A DNA stretch of 64,000 nucleotides. It comes from Desertivirga arenae. GTDB lineage: Bacteria > Bacteroidota > Bacteroidia > Sphingobacteriales > Sphingobacteriaceae. Positions within the stretch are counted from its first letter, which is position 1; each line of letters starts with the position of its first letter. Under the pieces are notes generated by a model. It was not told the origin of the DNA and searched no databases. It saw only the letters and a program-made list of their open reading frames with translations. A program made the translations under genes and the position numbers. The stretch covers positions 360,618 to 424,617 of the forward strand of contig NZ_JAFEWE010000002.1 of the NCBI RefSeq assembly GCF_017355785.1, read 5' to 3'. Of this stretch, positions 42,710-51,744 are shown one piece after another.

Positions 42710-43636
42710 TTGATACAAAGACTACTTGATATCTTTTATAGGGATGCTAAATCCAAACTAAAACTTTACAACCGCTTTGGGGGCTATTTCAACTACAAGA
42801 AGATGTTGTTATCACAACAACACATGGAGAAGTTTTCAGAAAACCTTGCTCCAATTCTAAGCGATGAGATGGGGTTACCGGTCTATTTTCTTACCGGGAA
42901 GAAGTATTTATATCAAACTTTGTTTTGTATTTATTCACTTCGTAAATGCAGCACCCAAAAGTTTCACTTTGTCCTTGTTGATGATGGATCTTTCGACAAA
43001 GCTCTAATTGATCGCGTAAGGCGACAAATTCCAGGTTCCCGTATCATTCTTGCAGACGAAATTGCCATGAATATTGAGGCTAAGATTCCAATGGAGAAAT
43101 ATTCGTACTTACATAAGAAGAGACATGAGTATCCACACATAAAGAAGTTAACAGACATACACACTTCTAGTCAGCATGAATGGAAGATAGTGATTGATTC
43201 AGACATGCTCTTTTGGAGTGAGCCGAAAGAATTTATTGAGTGGATTAATCAACCAAAACAACCAATCTTTATGCTTGATTGTGAAGAGTCCTACGGATAC
43301 TCGAGAGCTTTGATGAGTGAATTGACAGGAGCTAAACTGTATGATCTTTTAAATGTAGGGGTAATAGGCCTTAGAAGCAGCACTATCGATTGGGACAAAC
43401 TAGAAATGTGGAGTAAGGTTCTTGAAGAAAGGGAAGGAACGTCTTACTATCTTGAACAGGCACTTTCGGCTATGCTAATTGGAGATCAACCAAGTACGAC
43501 TCTTTCAAGAGCTTCTTATATTGTTAACCCCTCTAAGGAACAAGTTGAGGATGGGGAAGGCTGCTTGCATCATTATGTAGATTTGTCGAAAGAACATTAT
43601 TTTAAAGTTGCATGGAAAAGAGTAGCAGGGGTATAA
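42710..43636 (+). CDS. GT-A type glycosyltransferase with DSD motif
   Basis: 308 residues from a TTG start (the first ATG within the frame would cut off conserved sequence, so the start is uncertain). YFLTGKKYLYQTLFCIYSLR then FHFVLVDDGS, followed by WKIVIDSDMLFWSEP with the DSD metal motif, make a GT-A nucleotide-sugar transferase fold of the GT8-like kind. LLNVGVIGLRSS resembles the aromatic and Asn-rich acceptor region of that group. I cannot give a CAZy family for certain. It overlaps the next gene by 25 bases. Confidence 0.7.
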   Translation: MIQRLLDIFYRDAKSKLKLYNRFGGYFNYKKMLLSQQHMEKFSENLAPILSDEMGLPVYFLTGKKYLYQTLFCIYSLRKCSTQKFHFVLVDDGSFDKALIDRVRRQIPGSRIILADEIAMNIEAKIPMEKYSYLHKKRHEYPHIKKLTDIHTSSQHEWKIVIDSDMLFWSEPKEFIEWINQPKQPIFMLDCEESYGYSRALMSELTGAKLYDLLNVGVIGLRSSTIDWDKLEMWSKVLEEREGTSYYLEQALSAMLIGDQPSTTLSRASYIVNPSKEQVEDGEGCLHHYVDLSKEHYFKVAWKRVAGV

Positions 43637-44580
43637 GCACACCTTTAGTTTCATTTTGCATTCCTTGCCATAACACTGAGCGATTTGTTGGAGAAACAAT
43701 TGAATGCCTGCTAAAACAAAGTTATAGGAATATTGAAATTGTTGTAATAGATGATCACTCAACCGATAATAGCTTTTCGGTTATTGACTCATATAAAAAA
43801 GTATATCACGATAGAATTGTATTAGAGAAATCTTTAAAAAAAGGAGCTTCCGCCGCTAGAAATCAAGCTTACAATTTAAGTAAGGGAGATTTTGTTGTTT
43901 TTTTCGATTCAGATGATCTCGTAAATCCACATTATGTTAGCGAGCAACTTTCTGCTCTAAAATATTCTACCGATTCAGTCGTAATTTCAAAATGGGGCAG
44001 GTTTTACGATAACGATTTGAATACCTATAAAGAGGATCTTTTTATAGTAAAAAGAAATTTGAGTTTTCATCAATGGGTTCTAGAACATTGGACTGACGTG
44101 TCACATACTACGCCGCCAGGACGACTACTTATTCCTAGAAAAATCATTGAAGTATCTGGAGGATGGAATGAAGATCTAAGCCTTAATGATGACTTTGAAT
44201 TTTTTACTCGTATTTTCTGTAATAGCAAAAATATTATCTACAATAACGATAGCACATTTTATTATAGGTCAGGAATTGGAGGTCTTTCGTCCAAAAAATC
44301 AGATAAAGCCTATTTCTCATACTTCCAATCAATCAAAATATCCATAGAAAAGACAAAGGAAACTCTGGGAGAAGAAAATGCTCTTAGACGAGCTTATGCA
44401 AATATATGGAAAATGTTTATCTACGAGGTTTATCCACGACTACCAGAATTAACAATAATCGCAGAAAACGAAATTAAACAGCTTGGCGGCGCTACAATTA
44501 AATTTCCAGCTGGAAGAAAGACAAAGGCATTAGTTGCTTTACTTGGTTGGAAAGTTGTAAAAAAGATAAAAACTAGATAA
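43612..44580 (+). CDS. Family 2 glycosyltransferase
   Basis: 322 residues. VSFCIPCHNTERFVGETIEC, IVVIDDHSTDNS, FFDSDDLVNPHYV and LSLNDDFEFFTRIF are the four usual GT2 blocks, so the active site appears intact. The C-terminus is basic. The start at 43612 lies within the previous gene, and a later in-frame start would remove the strand at the fold's beginning, so the overlap is real. The protein would add one sugar in the cytoplasm. Confidence 0.9.
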   Translation: MEKSSRGISTPLVSFCIPCHNTERFVGETIECLLKQSYRNIEIVVIDDHSTDNSFSVIDSYKKVYHDRIVLEKSLKKGASAARNQAYNLSKGDFVVFFDSDDLVNPHYVSEQLSALKYSTDSVVISKWGRFYDNDLNTYKEDLFIVKRNLSFHQWVLEHWTDVSHTTPPGRLLIPRKIIEVSGGWNEDLSLNDDFEFFTRIFCNSKNIIYNNDSTFYYRSGIGGLSSKKSDKAYFSYFQSIKISIEKTKETLGEENALRRAYANIWKMFIYEVYPRLPELTIIAENEIKQLGGATIKFPAGRKTKALVALLGWKVVKKIKTR

Positions 44581-44581
44581 A

Positions 44582-45775
44582 ATGTCTAAAATAGTAATTG
44601 TTAGCCATACTCACCTTTGTCGTAACCCTAGAGTCTATAAAGAAGCAAAGGCACTTGACCGTGCTGGATATGAAGTAAAAATTCTAACTGCGATCTATTC
44701 AGACGATTTAGCTGAAGAAGACGCCATGTTATTGATAGGAACATCAGTAAAGTATTCCTTTTATTCCGATCTTAGATTATCATCATACAGAGCGCTTACA
44801 GACAGATTAATCAGGAAAGCAGCTTCCTATATCCTAAAGAAATGGGGAATTGAATCAAAATATACACTCGGCTACGGCGCCTCCCGGCTGGCGGAAATTT
44901 GTAAGAAAGAAAAAGCAGATTTATATATTATGCACCAAGAACTACCAACCGTAGTTGGAGCACAATTACTAGAGAAGAATTTTCCTGTCGCATTTGATAT
45001 AGAAGATTTTTATTCCGAAGATTTACTACCCTCAGCTCGTCAGTCTAGGCCTATTAAACTTCTTAAATTTGCAGAAAGTATGGCCTTAAATAAAGGTATT
45101 TATACCCTTACTACCTCTGACGCACTTTCAGATCATCTATATCAAGAATATAAAGGAAAGAAAGCTTTCACAATCAGAAATGTTTTTGCCGTAGAAGACG
45201 TGCTACCTAGATTTGAAGATCATTTAGTAAAACGGCTTTATTGGTTTTCGCAAACTATTGGGCCTGGAAGAGGACTGGAATTACTTATTAGTTCGGCTAA
45301 CCTAATCGAGACTCCTCTTGAAATTCATTTAAGAGGGAATGAGGTCCCTGGTTTCATAGCAGAATTAAACAGCCAATTGGAACCAAAACATTCTTTAAAA
45401 GTTCATCCACTATTAGAAAACGACAAGCTAACTAAAGATATGTGTAATTACGATATCGGCCTTGCTCTAGAACCATTGGAACCTTTAAATAAATTGCTAA
45501 CAACATCCAATAAGTTGTTTCACTATCTTTGCGGTGGGCTTCCTGTAGTAATAAGTCCAACCATAGGACAAAAAGAAATAATGGAAATGCAGAGTGAGAA
45601 GTGTATCTTCTCATTTGATTCCATGACTGCATCAGCTCTAGCAAGCACAATACAATCCATCCTAAGTAGTGATATTTTAAAACTGAAACAAGTTGCATTT
45701 GAACTTGCCTGCGAAAAATTCAACTGGGAGATCGAAGAAAAGAAATTATTAAAAATAGTCAATAACTCCGTCTAA
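44582..45775 (+). CDS. Family 4-like glycosyltransferase
   Basis: 397 residues, GT-B fold. KIVIVSHTHLCRNPRVYKEA then LDRAGYEVKILTA form the N-terminal Rossmann domain, with VAFDIEDFYSEDLL in the middle. The C-terminal domain has TIGPGRGLELL and KLFHYLCGGLPVVISPTIG, the nucleotide-binding region. The usual EX7E motif is not clear, so the subfamily is divergent from the other GT4 enzymes here. Four bases separate it from the previous stop. Confidence 0.82.
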   Translation: MSKIVIVSHTHLCRNPRVYKEAKALDRAGYEVKILTAIYSDDLAEEDAMLLIGTSVKYSFYSDLRLSSYRALTDRLIRKAASYILKKWGIESKYTLGYGASRLAEICKKEKADLYIMHQELPTVVGAQLLEKNFPVAFDIEDFYSEDLLPSARQSRPIKLLKFAESMALNKGIYTLTTSDALSDHLYQEYKGKKAFTIRNVFAVEDVLPRFEDHLVKRLYWFSQTIGPGRGLELLISSANLIETPLEIHLRGNEVPGFIAELNSQLEPKHSLKVHPLLENDKLTKDMCNYDIGLALEPLEPLNKLLTTSNKLFHYLCGGLPVVISPTIGQKEIMEMQSEKCIFSFDSMTASALASTIQSILSSDILKLKQVAFELACEKFNWEIEEKKLLKIVNNSV

Positions 45776-45781
45776 TATACG

Positions 45782-46747
45782 ATGAGGCCACCACTAGATT
45801 GCACATTACAAATAAGTTTAGCTCCGAGTGATTACGAACATGCTAAATACCTTCTTCCTCATCAAATTGCTGCTTTAGGTACACAAGTAGATGAAGTACT
45901 TTTAACTATTGATTCAAAGAGAAGTAGGGGACGCTTTGGAGAGAATTGGAACGAAAATCAAGAGAAATTGAATGACTTGATTAATACTTTACAGAAAACA
46001 TCTCCGAATATAAGGAAGGAAATAGTAGATTATAGTACTGGAACTAGACAAGCAATTAGTAAATTATTTTTCGAAGGCTCTCTTATTCCTGATAAAGATT
46101 TTAGAGGAGGACCCTTCTATTCCTATTTCTTTGGACTCTATAAAGCATCATCAAAATATGTCTTTCATATTGATTCAGATATATTTTTGGGGGGCGGTAG
46201 TCAAACATGGGTGGCTGAAGCTTTAGATATGTTTCATCGCTCCGATACCATTTTCCTAGTCTCTCCTTTACCAGGGCCACCTCATCCTGAAGAAAAACTA
46301 GTCGATCAAATAATTCTTGAAAAAACAGGAAGATTTTCCTTTGCTCTAAAGGGAATGAGCACACGAGTTTATTTATTGAATAAGGAAATATTCAATAAAG
46401 CTAAACTTACTTTGCAAAAGCCAAGTTTGCGGAATCAAATTAAGGCGTTGGTGGAGGGAAACTCTAACGCAGATCTTCCAGAACACCTTATTTGGAATTT
46501 CATGGATAAACATAGACTTAGAAGAATTGATTTTTTAGGTATAGAACCGGGATTATTTACCTTACATCCTCCATATAGAACCCGTGATTTTTATAAACAG
46601 ATCCCTGATCTTCTTGATAAGATTCAAAATAGTGAGTTTCCAACTTCCCAGTACGGATTCTACGACATTGTAGACGAACTGGTAGACTGGACGGAGGCCA
46701 AAGACAGAATCAAAGAAAATAGATGGTGGAAGCGGCTTATTAAATAG
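45782..46747 (+). CDS. Putative GT-A glycosyltransferase of uncertain family
   Basis: 321 residues. Sequence KYVFHIDSDIFLGGGSQTW has a DSD metal motif after a beta strand, preceded by GGPFYSYFFGLYKASS, and the fold has the length of a GT-A enzyme. The N-terminal strand (LQISLAPSDYEHAKYLLPHQ, then VDEVLLTIDSKRS) is unlike classic GT2. I cannot place it in a family; its position inside the operon supports a transferase role. It ends with a 110-base gap, the longest in the second half of the locus. Confidence 0.6.
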   Translation: MRPPLDCTLQISLAPSDYEHAKYLLPHQIAALGTQVDEVLLTIDSKRSRGRFGENWNENQEKLNDLINTLQKTSPNIRKEIVDYSTGTRQAISKLFFEGSLIPDKDFRGGPFYSYFFGLYKASSKYVFHIDSDIFLGGGSQTWVAEALDMFHRSDTIFLVSPLPGPPHPEEKLVDQIILEKTGRFSFALKGMSTRVYLLNKEIFNKAKLTLQKPSLRNQIKALVEGNSNADLPEHLIWNFMDKHRLRRIDFLGIEPGLFTLHPPYRTRDFYKQIPDLLDKIQNSEFPTSQYGFYDIVDELVDWTEAKDRIKENRWWKRLIK

Positions 46748-46857
46748 TTCCCAAACTATAAATAACGTATAAGATTCCAGGCCTCCTCAAAAATATAATT
46801 AAAAATAAAATCTATTATTAGATTTAGCATTAGTAGTTAAAAAATAAAAAAGTCAAA

Positions 46858-47790
46858 ATGAGATATTCTCTTGTAACATTATGTGGGTCTTACAATCTTA
46901 GTAAACATTGGGTATGGCCTTGCTTCGAAAGCTGGAAAAACGCAACGAATGTCGATATCGATTCCTACTATTTGATACCCGATGCATACTTAGAGGAAAA
47001 AGACCAAAAAGATCTTGAGGATTTCGGTTTTCATGTTTTCAATTCTCAAGAAAGCAAGGAAAAGATAGAAAATACTCTCAACAAATATCCGTCCTTGAAA
47101 AAATTGAGAGAAGACGATCTTACTTGGAGGAAAATCTTAGACACATGTATATTACTACCAGATAAAGGAAAAATTGTTCTGATCGATTCCGACGTGTTAG
47201 TTGCATCGCCATGCGTTCTTCCAGAGGGGGATTTTGATATCTGTTACATGAGGGAAGATATTCCAGCGTACCGTGCAAATTGGAAAATTGTTTGGAACGA
47301 AAAGATGGTTCCTGCTTTCAACGCTGGTTTAGTAATTTTCGATCCTGCGACTATCGATTTTTCATATCTTGATTTCCTAAGCAAACAATACTTCCTACAA
47401 TGTAAAGATTACTGGTGGTCGGAACAGTCAGCTTGGGCCTGCCTAGCAGGGAAAATGGATAAGAGGATGTTATTTGACGGAAGGCAAGTGAGGGTCTTAA
47501 GTGGATTTAAAAAGAGGACTGTTGAAGAAGTAATAAATAACAAGTACAACATCTTCGTTAATAATGATAAAATTCAGTCTTTCGAAGAATTTAAGCCGTT
47601 TGTGGATGGAAGTACCATTATCCATTTTGCAGGCCTTGGCAAACACTGGTTTACTGAGAGTGAGCAGTTTTTAAAAGAAAGTAAAAAAATATCAGAACCA
47701 GTAAAGATCATGGCCAATGAAGAAGCAACTCTAAGCTTACGTGAGAAACTAATTATTGGGTTAAGATTATTTCTTAAAGAACTGAAATAA
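46858..47790 (+). CDS. Putative GT8-like glycosyltransferase
   Basis: 310 residues. Features of a GT-A, GT8-like enzyme: KIVLIDSDVLVASP with the DSD motif, VPAFNAGLVIFDP (the N-A-G acceptor region) and, near the end, IIHFAGLGKHW, whose H-x-x-G-x-x-K-x-W is the metal-binding close of GT8 proteins. The N-terminal 20 residues (YSLVTLCGSYNLSKHWVWPC) replace the usual opening strand. The donor sugar is unknown. A long upstream gap may carry an internal promoter, though I see no clear box. Confidence 0.72.
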   Translation: MRYSLVTLCGSYNLSKHWVWPCFESWKNATNVDIDSYYLIPDAYLEEKDQKDLEDFGFHVFNSQESKEKIENTLNKYPSLKKLREDDLTWRKILDTCILLPDKGKIVLIDSDVLVASPCVLPEGDFDICYMREDIPAYRANWKIVWNEKMVPAFNAGLVIFDPATIDFSYLDFLSKQYFLQCKDYWWSEQSAWACLAGKMDKRMLFDGRQVRVLSGFKKRTVEEVINNKYNIFVNNDKIQSFEEFKPFVDGSTIIHFAGLGKHWFTESEQFLKESKKISEPVKIMANEEATLSLREKLIIGLRLFLKELK

Positions 47791-47815
47791 GAATTCTTAT
47801 TAAACTTCAAAACTG

Positions 47816-49111
47816 TTGAGAAGAGTACTGATAATTTCACCGTATTTTCCACCCTCAAATGCGGCCGATATGCAGAGGGTTAGAATGAGCTTGCCGTATT
47901 TTGAGGAATTTGGATGGGAAGTTGAAGTCGTGAGCGTAGAACAGCGACACTCTGACTTTAACAAAGATAAGTTCTTAACAGAAGCTCTGCCATTTAATCT
48001 ACAATTACATGCGGTTAATGCTTTTTCAAAAAAGCTCACATCAAAGATTGGACTTGGGAGCATAGCTATTCGTTCGTTATGGTATTATAAAGAAAAAGTT
48101 AATTTTCTGCTTGAAACTAAAAAATTCGATTGTATTTATTTTTCTACAACTCAATTTCCCGTTTGTATATTAGGTGCATATTGGAAAAAAAAGTATAAAA
48201 TCCCTTATGTCATTGATATGCAAGATCCGTGGCATTCTGATTATTACAAAGACAAACCGAAGAACGAACGTCCACCTAAGTATTGGTTCGCATATAATTT
48301 AAATAAAATTCTCGAGCCGATTGCACTGAAATCTGTAGATGGATTAATAAGTGTTTCCGAGGCCTATATAAGCACTTTAAAAAAGAGATATCCCGTAATT
48401 CAGGATATACCCTCTTCTACTATCACTTTCGGCGCATTTGCAAAAGACTTTGAGATAGCTAACAAACACGAAAAAGAATTACCTTCAGCAATTAAACGAA
48501 ATCCTGGTGAAATTTCAATTGTTTATGTAGGCCGAGGCGGGAAGGATATGCATCCAGCCGTAAAATTATTCTTCAACGCATTCAAGGAAGGTCTCGATAC
48601 TCATCCAGAAGTATTCAAAGATTTTAAAATGTACTTTATTGGTACAAGTTATGCTGCAGCAGGAGAAGGTAAACAAACGATTAAGCCGTTAGCAAAACAA
48701 CTAGATCTTGATCAATTTGTTGAGGAACGTACTGATAGAATATCATTTTACCAGACCTTAAATACTCTGAGAACAGCGAATGTTTTATTTATACCCGGTT
48801 CTGACGATCCTCAATATACGGCATCGAAGATTTACCCATATTTAATGGCGGAACGGCCTTTAATAAGTATTTTTCACCCTGCTAGTAGTGCAGCAAAGAT
48901 TATTAAGGATTGTGAAACTGGCTTATCTTTGACGTTTGGAATGGAAGAAGCAACCTTGAGAGAGGAAATCAAAACATATCTAACGTTAATAGCTACAGGG
49001 AAAGTCCAAGCTAAGCCTCCCAAAAAAGCAGTTTTTGAGGAATATTCGGCCAAAACTATGACTAAAAAACAGGTTGAACTTTTTGAACAAGTTTTACAAA
49101 AAAGACTATAG
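47816..49111 (+). CDS. Family 4-like glycosyltransferase
   Basis: 431 residues from a TTG start, which yields MRRVLIISPYFPPSNAADMQ, the expected first strand of a GT-B fold. YVIDMQDPWHSDYYK and DGLISVSEAYISTL follow, and the C-terminal domain has ISIVYVGRGGKDMHPAVKL and ASKIYPYLMAERPLISIF. The classic EX7E is not obvious, although the PYLMAERPL helix occupies its region. It lies 26 bases after the previous gene. Transfer of a single sugar to lipid-linked glycan is likely. Confidence 0.85.
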   Translation: MRRVLIISPYFPPSNAADMQRVRMSLPYFEEFGWEVEVVSVEQRHSDFNKDKFLTEALPFNLQLHAVNAFSKKLTSKIGLGSIAIRSLWYYKEKVNFLLETKKFDCIYFSTTQFPVCILGAYWKKKYKIPYVIDMQDPWHSDYYKDKPKNERPPKYWFAYNLNKILEPIALKSVDGLISVSEAYISTLKKRYPVIQDIPSSTITFGAFAKDFEIANKHEKELPSAIKRNPGEISIVYVGRGGKDMHPAVKLFFNAFKEGLDTHPEVFKDFKMYFIGTSYAAAGEGKQTIKPLAKQLDLDQFVEERTDRISFYQTLNTLRTANVLFIPGSDDPQYTASKIYPYLMAERPLISIFHPASSAAKIIKDCETGLSLTFGMEEATLREEIKTYLTLIATGKVQAKPPKKAVFEEYSAKTMTKKQVELFEQVLQKRL

Positions 49112-49149
49112 TAACTTTCGAAATCGAAGTTTTAAAGTTGAAAAAACAC

Positions 49150-50325
49150 ATGAAGAGACTAGCTATAGTGAGCACGCATCCAATCCAGTATTATGCTCCA
49201 GTATTTGCACTACTAGCAAAACGCGTCGATTTGAAAGTATTTTATACTTGGGGAGAAAAAAGTACTCAAGCTAAATATGATCCAGGGTTTGGAAAGGTTG
49301 TAAAATGGGACTTACCCCTACTTGAGGGTTACGATTATCAATTTTTAGAAAATTCTTCGGCCAACCCAGGTAGTCATCATTATAAAGGAATACAAAATCC
49401 TTTTATCATTGAACAAATAACAAGGTTTGAACCTCACGCGATTTTGGTCTTTGGCTGGGCCTACTCCTCGCATCTCAAGGTATTAAGGCATTTTTGTGGA
49501 AAGGTGGAAGTATGGTTTAGAGGAGACTCTAATCTGATCGATGGTCAAAAAGGACTAAAAGCAGTTTTAAGAGAAATATTTTTACGGTTCGTTTATTCTA
49601 AAATTGATAAAGCTTTTTTTGTCGGATCAGCAAATAAGGAATATTTTTTAAGGTATGGCATTAAGGAGCAACAACTAATCTTTGCACCACATGCAATAGA
49701 TAACCATCGATTCGAAATTGGAAGGGACAAAGAGGTTTATGTTCTTAAAGAAAAAATGGGAATCAAAGACGACGAAGTTGTTATTTTATTTGCCGGCAAG
49801 CTAGAGCCTAAGAAAGATCCCGAACTTCTGCTACAAGCATTCATGCTGCTCAACAGACCTAATACTCATCTTTTGTTTGTCGGCAATGGAATTCTCGAAA
49901 AAAAACTTAAGAAAATATCGGATGAGTGGTGTACCCGAAATAATAACAGTAGAATTTCGTTTCTAGATTTTCAAAATCAGCAAATGATGCCCGTAGTATA
50001 TCAAGTTTCCGATCTATTTTGTTTACCATCAAAAGGGCCAGGCGAAACTTGGGGGCTAGCTGTAAATGAAGCAATGGCCTCAGGTAAAGCCGTATTAGTT
50101 TCAAGCAAAGTTGGGTGCGCTATGGACCTTGTGCATAAAGAAAACGGGGCGGTATTTAAATCGGGCGATCTAATGGACCTTAAAGACAAGTTAGATACAC
50201 TTTGCCGTTCAAAATCCAACTTATTAAAAATGGGCATGTCGAGTAGAGTATTAGTACAGTCTTGGTCATTTGAACGTCAGGTTGAGGTGTTTGAAAAAAA
50301 CTTAGTGATATATGGAGGTCAGTAA
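49150..50325 (+). CDS. Family 4 glycosyltransferase
   Basis: Start chosen at ATG 49150 (MKRLAIVSTHPIQYYAPVF); an upstream TTG at 49138 would add only four residues. 391 residues, GT-B fold. The C-terminal domain has VVILFAGKLEPKKDPELLLQ and ETWGLAVNEAMASGKAVLVS, with an intact EX7E. The N-terminal THPIQYYAPVFALLAKRVDL is common in EPS-locus GT4 enzymes. It overlaps the first polymerase-like gene by 14 bases, so translation is coupled. Confidence 0.92.
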   Translation: MKRLAIVSTHPIQYYAPVFALLAKRVDLKVFYTWGEKSTQAKYDPGFGKVVKWDLPLLEGYDYQFLENSSANPGSHHYKGIQNPFIIEQITRFEPHAILVFGWAYSSHLKVLRHFCGKVEVWFRGDSNLIDGQKGLKAVLREIFLRFVYSKIDKAFFVGSANKEYFLRYGIKEQQLIFAPHAIDNHRFEIGRDKEVYVLKEKMGIKDDEVVILFAGKLEPKKDPELLLQAFMLLNRPNTHLLFVGNGILEKKLKKISDEWCTRNNNSRISFLDFQNQQMMPVVYQVSDLFCLPSKGPGETWGLAVNEAMASGKAVLVSSKVGCAMDLVHKENGAVFKSGDLMDLKDKLDTLCRSKSNLLKMGMSSRVLVQSWSFERQVEVFEKNLVIYGGQ

Positions 50326-51742
50326 AGGCCTAAAGTCATCTCTAATCTTCAGTCTATTTATCCCTTGGCTGTTGGCAACGGTTTTAAAAGACTTTCCTAT
50401 AATATCCTACTGGATATCATGGGGTGGTTCATTTTTTATTTTCTTTCAGACTTGGGCTTCTTCTTCAAGATTCGTACTTCCTGATATCCCTGTTTATAAG
50501 CAGATAATGAGGCCATTATTTCTTCAGCAATTTATTTTCGCTGGATTTATGTGCTGCACTTCCGCCTTTTATTTTTTAGACAAAACCGGTTACATTTACC
50601 TCGAAAAGGTTCAGGATATTGATATTCGCCAAGAGTATGATAATCTAGCTCTTATTGCATATTGTCAGCGCTTATCTGTCCTAGCGCATGCATCTTGGGT
50701 AACTGGTATTCTTATAATGCAAGAAAAGCATTTGAAAAATCGACCTCAATTTGTTGCTGTAGATTCAAAGACCAGAGGGGATTGGCTGGTTCCTATATGT
50801 CTAATTACCTTTACCCTAAGCCTTGCGATGGAAAGGATATCTGGCTTATTTCAATTCTCGATTGGACTATACAATGTTGCTATTTTTAGTGGTGCAGTAG
50901 TCTTAGTAAAGGGAATAAGACAAAGAAAACCTTTTTTAGGAATAATTGGTGGTTCTCTATTCATCGCTAATCTTATTAATTCTACTTTAACAGGATATAA
51001 AGAGCATATTATTGTTAATTTTATTATTCTTACTTGTTTACTTTTTCCTTATTACCGAAAAACAGTATTCTCCATTTCAATTCCGATTTTTGTATGCTTG
51101 TTTTACGTATTGCCTACTTATGTAAATACAGTTAGGTCACAAGCGTGGTTTGGAGAATCTTCGGCCGAAGACGCTAGAACAGCAGCGTTAGATGCTGTCT
51201 TTGATTCTGATCCACAAGTAATTCGAGAAACTAACTGGATGTTCCTTACGTACAGATTAAGTGAAATCGATATGTTTAAGGATTTTGTATACTCAACTCC
51301 AACGGAGATCCCATATTATGGATTGGATATTTTAAAAAATTCGCTTACTGTAATTATTCCTAGAGCCCTATGGCCAGGTAAGCCTATAACAGAAGCTTTG
51401 GCGATGGAGAGAGTTTACAATGCTGGAATAGTTGAGCTAGAGTCAAAAGTATCAGCAAAAACACGTCCAGTAGTTGATGCTTATCTAAGTGCCGGTAGTC
51501 TAGGAGTTTTTATTTATATGATACTTCTTGGCTTTATGAGTCAAGCCCTCTCTAACATGTCAGAAAATTTATTCTCTGGCTACGAAACAGGTTGTGTTAT
51601 TTTTTACAACGGTTTTTTTCAGCTTCTCTGGCGGGGAGAGACCACCGAGTTTCTAATTAATAGTGTTTTTTGGAGTATGGTGATGATGCTAATTGTTTTT
51701 AGAATACTTAAGAGCGTTAATTATTTAAAAAAATCCAATTAA
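50312..51742 (+). CDS. Wzy-like polysaccharide polymerase, copy 1
   Basis: 476 residues with roughly ten to twelve hydrophobic segments and one large loop (about 270-330, with RSQAWFGESSAEDARTAALD). The C-terminus VVDAYLSAGSLGVFIYMILL then NGFFQLLWRGETTEFLINSV resembles the end of oligosaccharide repeat-unit polymerases. Such polymerases have little sequence conservation, so this is based on topology, size and place in the locus. It is followed, 3 bases later, by a clear paralogue. In the Wzy role it would link repeat units at the periplasmic face. Confidence 0.72.
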   Translation: MEVSKGLKSSLIFSLFIPWLLATVLKDFPIISYWISWGGSFFIFFQTWASSSRFVLPDIPVYKQIMRPLFLQQFIFAGFMCCTSAFYFLDKTGYIYLEKVQDIDIRQEYDNLALIAYCQRLSVLAHASWVTGILIMQEKHLKNRPQFVAVDSKTRGDWLVPICLITFTLSLAMERISGLFQFSIGLYNVAIFSGAVVLVKGIRQRKPFLGIIGGSLFIANLINSTLTGYKEHIIVNFIILTCLLFPYYRKTVFSISIPIFVCLFYVLPTYVNTVRSQAWFGESSAEDARTAALDAVFDSDPQVIRETNWMFLTYRLSEIDMFKDFVYSTPTEIPYYGLDILKNSLTVIIPRALWPGKPITEALAMERVYNAGIVELESKVSAKTRPVVDAYLSAGSLGVFIYMILLGFMSQALSNMSENLFSGYETGCVIFYNGFFQLLWRGETTEFLINSVFWSMVMMLIVFRILKSVNYLKKSN

Positions 51743-51744
51743 AA

